Below are positions 58,076-64,000 of a stretch of 64,000 nt of DNA, piece by piece. Numbering within the stretch: the first letter of the stretch is position 1; each line of letters starts with the position of its first letter. The DNA is from Hyalella azteca (taxonomy: Eukaryota; Arthropoda; Malacostraca; Amphipoda; Hyalellidae): NCBI RefSeq assembly GCF_000764305.2, contig NW_025943819.1, positions 186,001 through 250,000 of the forward strand. Direction: 5' to 3'. The position numbers and the translations under genes are program-made. The notes under the pieces were generated by a model. That model saw nothing but the letters and a program-made list of their open reading frames with translations, was not told the origin of the DNA and did no database searches.

Positions 58076-58250
58076 ATAGGGCAAAAAATATAACTCAGTA
58101 CTCACTGCAGTGAGTGATTGAGAGCGCATTTTCTCGTCGACGAAAACGTGAAGTCGCGGACGGACGGACAGACAGACAGACGGACGGCCGGACATGGCGA
58201 GCACAATAGTGCATTTTTTCCACGAATGATCGAGAAAATGCTCTAAAAAG
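58076..58250 (-). mobile_element. dispersed repeat with (GACA)n core, copy 2
   Basis: Reverse-complement relative of 15126-15290: shares TCACTGCAGTGAGTGA, the AGAGCGCATTTTCTCGTCGA segment, the GGACAGACAGACAGACGG core and GCGAGCACAATAG. A TTGTCTAAATAGTGACACAC motif lies about 90 bases before it, so the full element may extend from about 57985. Confidence 0.65.
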
Positions 58251-58304
58251 AGTGTGGCCATTGGGACAAAGTCTCGCTCATTTCTCCGAGTGCTGACAGT
58301 GCGC

Positions 58305-58440
58305 GTGAGACTTGCAGCAGCGGCTGATCATCCGGCGCTCAGCGGCTGATCACCCGGCGCTCAGCGGCTGATCACCCGGCGCTCAGCGGCTGATCACCCG
58401 CCACTCAGCGGCTGATCACCCGGCGCTCAGCGGCTGATAA
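58305..58440 (+). repeat. 22-bp CAGCGGCTGATCACCCGGCG repeat, x6
   Basis: Six near-identical GC-rich units (the 20 bases named plus CT) in otherwise AT-rich sequence. Confidence 0.88.
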
Positions 58441-59639
58441 TCAGACGCCCGCGGCAGCACCGGCCCGGTCCATATAGCGAAATCCACGGCAAGCTTCTGC
58501 CGATGTTTCTAGAGCGGCCTAATTAGCTGCATGATGACTGGAAATTGGCCAGTCGCCTCTGCCGTGATTGGCGCCTGCGGGCCTTAGGCCTAAGCGGCAT
58601 TAGAAGACGTCATTTGAACAATTATTATGCAGACCTAACGTTGATCGAGATGTTCTTTAGAGCATTAATTATACGATATATACATTAGTTTTACGTATGC
58701 ATGATTAGGTATTCATTTATTTTAGTTGAAAAACTGTGAAAATCATGGGCTCTGGCGCTTTATGAGAAAAGAGATTTGACTGCGCAGTTATCACGTCTGC
58801 AATTGAGACATGAAGTTGGACGTGATCAACTTTTCACACCCCGTTTTGAGCTCATAGTTTTTTCATTTGCTAGGATTTTCTGAAATCAATATGAGCGTCA
58901 TACTCTACGCGATTGAATTGTATGGCAAAATTTCTATACCAACAAGCATATTTTCTAATCAAGTTTATAGAAATTATAAATGGAAGTTTTTGATCGATGT
59001 TTTAATTAATTTAGTTATCTAACTCCAGCAAAAATGAGTGTACGTTTAGTTTGCTTCAATTTTTCATTCAATACTACTATAATAGATAATTAACCCCCTA
59101 TAAATTGTTCAGGGATGTCTTAAATGTTAAATATTTTATTAATACCGTACTTTATTTAAATGTTTTACTGATGCATTCATTTAAGAAACAAAATTCAGGG
59201 GATTCATCCCCAAACTTATTCACTATCACGGAAACTGGTCCCGTTCAGACTAATGATTCAATTACTTAATCAAGAACCAAAATTACCAAATTTATTGGAA
59301 TTAGAAACATTTTATGCAATGAAAGTAACGATCGGTTACCCGAAATAGAATGAGTTTTTCAAAACAAATAATATTTTGTATGATCCTCCTATTCATTTAA
59401 AGTTAGGTATTAAGTACGTGATATTTATCAATGCTTTAATATTCGAAGGAAGCTCTCCCGCTATAACTTTAATTTCACTAACCCTCACCACTTCCACCCC
59501 CGTAGAAAAAAACGCGTTCAAGTTTTCCTTTTGATGTCGAGCGTTTGAAGCCTCGCTCCATCCTCCGATGCCCTAATTAATTCCATACTTACCTAATAAA
59601 ACTGGCGGCAAACTAGCCAAAAATATACGCGGACCGTTT

Positions 59640-60135
59640 GAAGCTAAACCTTACCGCATATATGGCGCTGCACCGCGGCGTGCAGTAATACGCGCACCGT
59701 TTGCAGCGTACGCAATACCGTATGGCGCTGCACCGCGGCGTGCAGTAATACGCCCGCCGTTTGCAGCGTACGCAGTACCGTATGGCGCTGCACCGCGGCG
59801 TGCAGTAATACTTGCGCCGTTTGCAGCGTACGCCATACCGTATGGCGCTGCACCGCGGCGTGCAGTAATACGCCCGCCGTTTGCAGCGTACGCAGTACCG
59901 TATGGCGCTGCACCGCGGCGTGCAGTAATACTTGCGCCGTTTGCAGCGTACGCCATACCGTATGGCGCTGCACCGCGGCGTGCAGTAATACTTGCGCCGT
60001 TTGCAGCGTACGCAGTGCTGTATGGCGCTGCACCGCGGCGTGCAGTAATACTTGCGCGCCGTTTGCAGCGTACGCAGTGCTGTATGGCACTGCACCGCGG
60101 CGTGCAGTAATACGCGCAACCGTTTGCAGCGCGCA
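59640..60135 (+). repeat. 60-bp GC-rich minisatellite, about 8 copies
   Basis: Unit GTTTGCAGCGTACGCAGTAC plus CGTATGGCGCTGCACCGCGG plus CGTGCAGTAATACTTGCGCC. Alternating CGCCCGCC/CTTGCGCC and CAGTACC/CCATACC variants give a partial 120-bp higher-order pattern. A length divisible by three keeps all minus frames open. Confidence 0.92.
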
Positions 60136-60185
60136 GTACCGCATTCATGCTTGTTAATGTTGATGGATACTTGTCGATGGTAAAC

Positions 60186-61410
60186 AGGGGTTGGACAAAA
60201 TAATGTAAACGCTTGACATTTTGATATCGTAATTCTTGAACATGTTATAAACAATGGAAACGTGGCATACTTTTATGTTTATTGCTTATTGCTGCAGCTA
60301 ATTGATATTTTATCCTTGCACAGATATTTTTAGTAAAATTTTGTGTAAATATCCTAACATAAAAATGGCCAACCTTTCTGACTATCGAAGAGGCCTAATT
60401 ATTGGTGTTCGAAAGGCAGGTGCTAGTGTAACTGAAACTTCTCGAAGGTTTGAAGTTTCTAGAGGTACTGTTTCGAAAGTAATGACTGCTTTTGAAGGGG
60501 GAAGGGAAAATATCCTCAGAAGAGCACAGGGCTGGCCGTGAGTCGAAGTTGTCTGAGATAGACAGTATGTACCTAAATCGAATAGTGAGGGACAATCGAA
60601 AGACCACGGCTGTTAAAATTACTGTTGACCTCATTGGACACCTACATAGTGCAGTTTCCGTAAAGACTGTCCGCCGAGAGCTACACAGATGAGGGATCTA
60701 TGTAAGAGCTGCAATTAGGAAACCTCTTGTTTCAAATTCAAATGCTTCAAAGTTTTTAGAGGTGATGTAACAACTCCAGAATTGGTTCCTCGAGCGCTGC
60801 AAAAATGTGATTATCTATGACAAGTCATCGTCTACCTTATTTCCAACCTCTGGCCGAGTTTACGTTTGGAGAAAGCCAAAAGTCATTTAATCCCGACTGC
60901 CTCCTCCCAACCGTAAAACAGGGCCGGGGTCTGTGACGATTCGGAGTGCTATTTCTTGGAAATCAGGCGGACCAATGATTTCTAGCTCTTCATTGAAGAA
61001 CCAACATTCGTGACTATTTAGGAATTTTGGAGGACCAAGTTCATCCAATGGTTCAAGCACTGTTTCCGGAGGGGAACGCCATCTTTCAAAATGATAATGC
61101 TCTGACCCATACAGCTGGAATTGTTAAAAAATGGCACTGGGAACATTCCAATGAAGTTGGGCATCTCATTTGGCCACCACAATCACCAGACCTGAATATT
61201 ATTATTATTATTATTATTATGGCCGATTGTAGAGATGCAAGTCAGAAATCGATTCCCTCCGCCATCGTCTCGAAATGAGCTGGAGGTAGTTTTAACTAAA
61301 GAATAGGTTTAAATTCCTTTGGAAACAATTCACAATTTGTATTAATCAATCAATAGCTGGTAGAATTGAGGCTGTAACTGCCGCAATAGGTGAACCTACA
61401 CCATACTAAA
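60186..61410 (+). pseudogene. Tc1-like (DD34E) transposase pseudogene
   Basis: The N-terminal helix-turn-helix reads MANLSDYRRGLIIGVRKAGA then ETSRRFEVSRGTVSKVM (60365-60480). After a frameshift near 60500-60540 the frame continues RKTTAVKITVDLI, then stops (60690, 60768, about 60888) interrupt RAAIRKPLVS and IIYDKSSSTLFPTSGRVYVW, which holds the first catalytic Asp. A second frameshift leads to 61027-61209 with GNAIFQNDNALTHTAGIVK (second Asp) and WPPQSPDLNII. The final Glu region is replaced by an (ATT)n expansion at 61197-61219, with RNRFPPPSS and IPLETIHNLY traces after it. The CAGGGGTTGGACAAAATAAT at 60184-60203 is a probable left terminal repeat. Inactive. Confidence 0.9.
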
Positions 61411-64000
61411 ATATATTTTGTGGATTTCTCAGATGTTTCTCTTATTGTGTCTAGCCCATCTTTGTTTAAGAAATTCATTTAAAAAAACCGTCAATGATGT
61501 GATGTTAAATTCGGGCGACATATTTTAGTCATTTTGGTTCACCTTTGCAAATCAGATCTATTATAATGTGTATAGGCACTGTAAACCTCTTACAGTGCCG
61601 AATAAGACTCTTATATTATTTCATGTATCGTGATTCGTCATATCTTTTTGTGTATTGCTAAATGACCAATATGCTGAATTCCAGTATCCTGGTAATGCGT
61701 ATTGACATATCGCGCGGCGCATCAGGCAGCTGCTCTCTCTTTCTTGTGGTAAGAATGCTGCGGCATTCGCCGACATCCTCCATTTGCAAGCACCGACCTT
61801 TGATTCTAACCCTAAAATAACTCAATGTTTGCATAATACTGATCCATGAGACGAAAGTATTTTCCGCAATACAACCTTAGAAAATATTTTGTATACCTAA
61901 TGATACATATTTATATTATTTAAGATTATTATGCATATTTTGAGCTTACCTGATTAACACAATTCGTGCAAAAAGATAGTGAGCAAAATGAGCGTCGATT
62001 AGTGCGAATGCAATGAGCCCATCGAGGGTCGAGAATAGAATTTTATTCATCGTATACCAGCAAAGAAGTTTCTTAATAAGTTCATATCTTGCTTAACCCC
62101 ATGATTACTAATTACATTTAACTTTCTTTTCAGCTTTGTCATGTACAATTTAATTTAATCGTAGGTAACGCGAGCTGATATTATGACTTTCCTGAGCTGT
62201 ATTTTCCGTGTGTAATTATCGCTAGAAGTAATGTGGCTGTCTGGTCGAGCCATGTTTGCTTTAATGTTTGGTGCATGTAAGACAAGCAGCAATCTGCTCG
62301 TGCTTGACTAACCATCCACGCCCACCATTAACTCAATGGTCGTCGGAACATGCAGTCGCTGCATGTTACAAGATATTATGTTTAAAGAATGTGGCATGAG
62401 AACAATTTATCAAAATAAAATTTACTTTTTGATTAGATTCAAATAATTAGATGGCATTGAAACTATTCAACTTTCAGCGCAAGAAAGGCTGAGTTGTTAT
62501 ACGACTGAACCATAGTCCTGTTTCGTGTCCACTTCACCCCTTGACCAATGTAGTAGGTGTTCCCCCGCGCGCTTTTCACCCCATTTCAACCCATAAAGCT
62601 AAAGGTCAAGCTCATGCAAATCTCTTAACCATGCCATGGCCTGCCACTCAATTCTAGTTTACTGAAGTCTTTATTGTTGCTTATCCGTGTCTCCTCCATG
62701 ACCGCGAGAGAACATATTCCGAAACACTTGTTATTTCATGTTGATTCGTCTTTTTACTGTAGTGCTGTTCTTGTCAACGTATAAATCAATTGCGCAGTGA
62801 TTAAAGGGATACCGGTAGTATTATTTATTTATGAATATTGAAATATTAACGGCTAGTAGATGATGATTTGATTTGAAGGTATACTTTTCTTTGAAGCACA
62901 GTTCCTAATCTGCCTATCAAGCTCAAGTTTGACTCATTGAGCGATGGCAAATGTTGTTCATATATGATCTTAACAACCGTAAACGATTTCTCAACGATAT
63001 AAATGGTAAGGAAATTATCAATCTGCGTATTATTGAGTCAATTCTCAAATTTCCATTACAAATTAAATTTTTCTAGGATGTAAACAAATTACTGACGACC
63101 AGCCGCCAGAAAATTAAGTCGGCAAAGTTTTCCTCCGTCACTAAATTGAATGCATGTGCACCATTCTATAACCAACTGCCAATGAACGTAATTTTTGCCG
63201 TTAATCAAATCTATCGGAACTTGAGATCCTAACGCTATTGACATGTCAAGCTTGACTCGTCGCCTTGAATGCCATCACTGGCTGCCTAACTAATGAATTT
63301 GGCTGAACCAACGCAAGGCCTGCAATGAGCTTTACGGAGGACTTGTCCAGGCTCCATTGGTGAGACTTGGTGTCCTTAATGATGCATTCATTCGCTTATT
63401 CCGGCCTTCACTGCAAGTTTTTTTCACCATCTTCAAACTAGTCTCTTAATGCTGCACTTTTCACTACCATTATCGAACTATTCGTCCGCGATTGCAATCG
63501 TTGTATTTGTCCTTAACCAAAAATTTATTGAAGGATGTCTTGGCATAGCATAGGACACATTATATTTCCTATACATGTGTAAGAATTTTATGTCAAGCTA
63601 CGATTGTTCTTCTATCTGGCATGGGAAGGCTGCTGGTATCCGCTGGTCTATCATCAATGAATGGCTTTGGCGGTAGTGAGCTAAAGTTGTTTAATTCCAT
63701 CACGGATATTTTTAGTTGATTTTGAACAATACACTCTAATATTAACGTGGGCTTCTATTTACTTATTCTTACATGATTGTAAGTTAACCCGTCGTTGAAT
63801 GAATGATATTGTTATAGAAATAACTTCATTAATATCATCTTTTAATTGCCAGGTTCATTGGCCGGAATTGTGTGTTCCATTCGTCAGGTCGCCACACACA
63901 CTCAGAAAAATGAGCGGGTCGTTGTGCCTAAATAGTGACATACTTTTTTACCCAAGTAAAGCCAGAGCAGAGAGCGGAGGTAGCAATGATACGCTCTATG
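61411..64000. other. intergenic, no supported gene
   Basis: AT-rich unique-looking sequence with one further copy of the dispersed CTAAATAGTGACATACTT motif at about 63925. No coding signal seen. Confidence 0.45.

Noticed and set aside
59613..60254. Three long overlapping minus-strand frames (165-213 aa)
   Set aside because: They are translation of the 60-bp minisatellite, whose length divisible by three keeps every frame open.
1..64000. tRNA, rRNA or other structured RNA genes
   Set aside because: I scanned for tRNA B-box-like sequence and rRNA cores by eye and found none. This is not a substitute for a covariance-model search.

Overview
The window looks like arthropod nuclear DNA: long AT-rich introns, GT-AG splice junctions, many minisatellites and decayed transposons. 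Its one clear host gene is the active-zone scaffold gene bruchpilot (brp), the arthropod ELKS/CAST/ERC homologue, on the + strand. I recognise it from coiled-coil blocks shared with Drosophila Brp and vertebrate ERC, and from a C-terminus ending in KSFF as in Drosophila Brp. A crustacean (for example an amphipod) fits the repeat content and divergence, but the sequence does not prove it. The 5' exons and promoter lie upstream of the window.

Layout. 1-3088 is intron. 3089-35829 holds the exons of the long Brp form: 14 exons with compatible phases, giving 2,022 residues in this window, most of it coiled coil, with a 934-codon exon at 26765-29567 and a polyQ exon at 31835-32321. Within it, 7300-7355 (insect Brp-like) and 11990-12135 (vertebrate ERC-like) accept the same phase-1 donor, and their phases forbid joining them to each other, so they are predicted to be mutually exclusive. 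12785-13039 is a further optional phase-0 cassette. Downstream of the KSFF stop, 36788-41325 holds five more exons. They carry the C-terminal block of ERC/CAST proteins (SEKDAxIALL) and a Ser/Glu-rich tail ending at a TGA at 41323. The locus therefore appears to encode both a Brp-type and an ERC-type C-terminus.

41326-64000 is gene-poor. It contains a foldback element with an 8-bp target duplication (46430-46915), two copies of a Tc1/mariner MITE family flanked by TA (49634-50047 and 57328-57579), a Tc1-like transposase pseudogene (about 60186-61410), and large minisatellites (46 bp at 48590, 25 bp at 56338, 22 bp at 58305, 60 bp at 59640). A non-LTR reverse transcriptase fragment sits in a brp intron (26005-26154).

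The most unusual pattern is that tandem duplications repeatedly span brp exon edges. The last bases of an exon plus its GT donor (or, once, the acceptor plus exon start) are copied two to eight times into the neighbouring intron. I see this at seven exon boundaries, with a donor-like minisatellite at an eighth (21 exons in total). Where I read the frames (exons at 17651 and 19891), using the duplicate sites would cause frameshifts or stops, so these arrays look like decoy splice sites.
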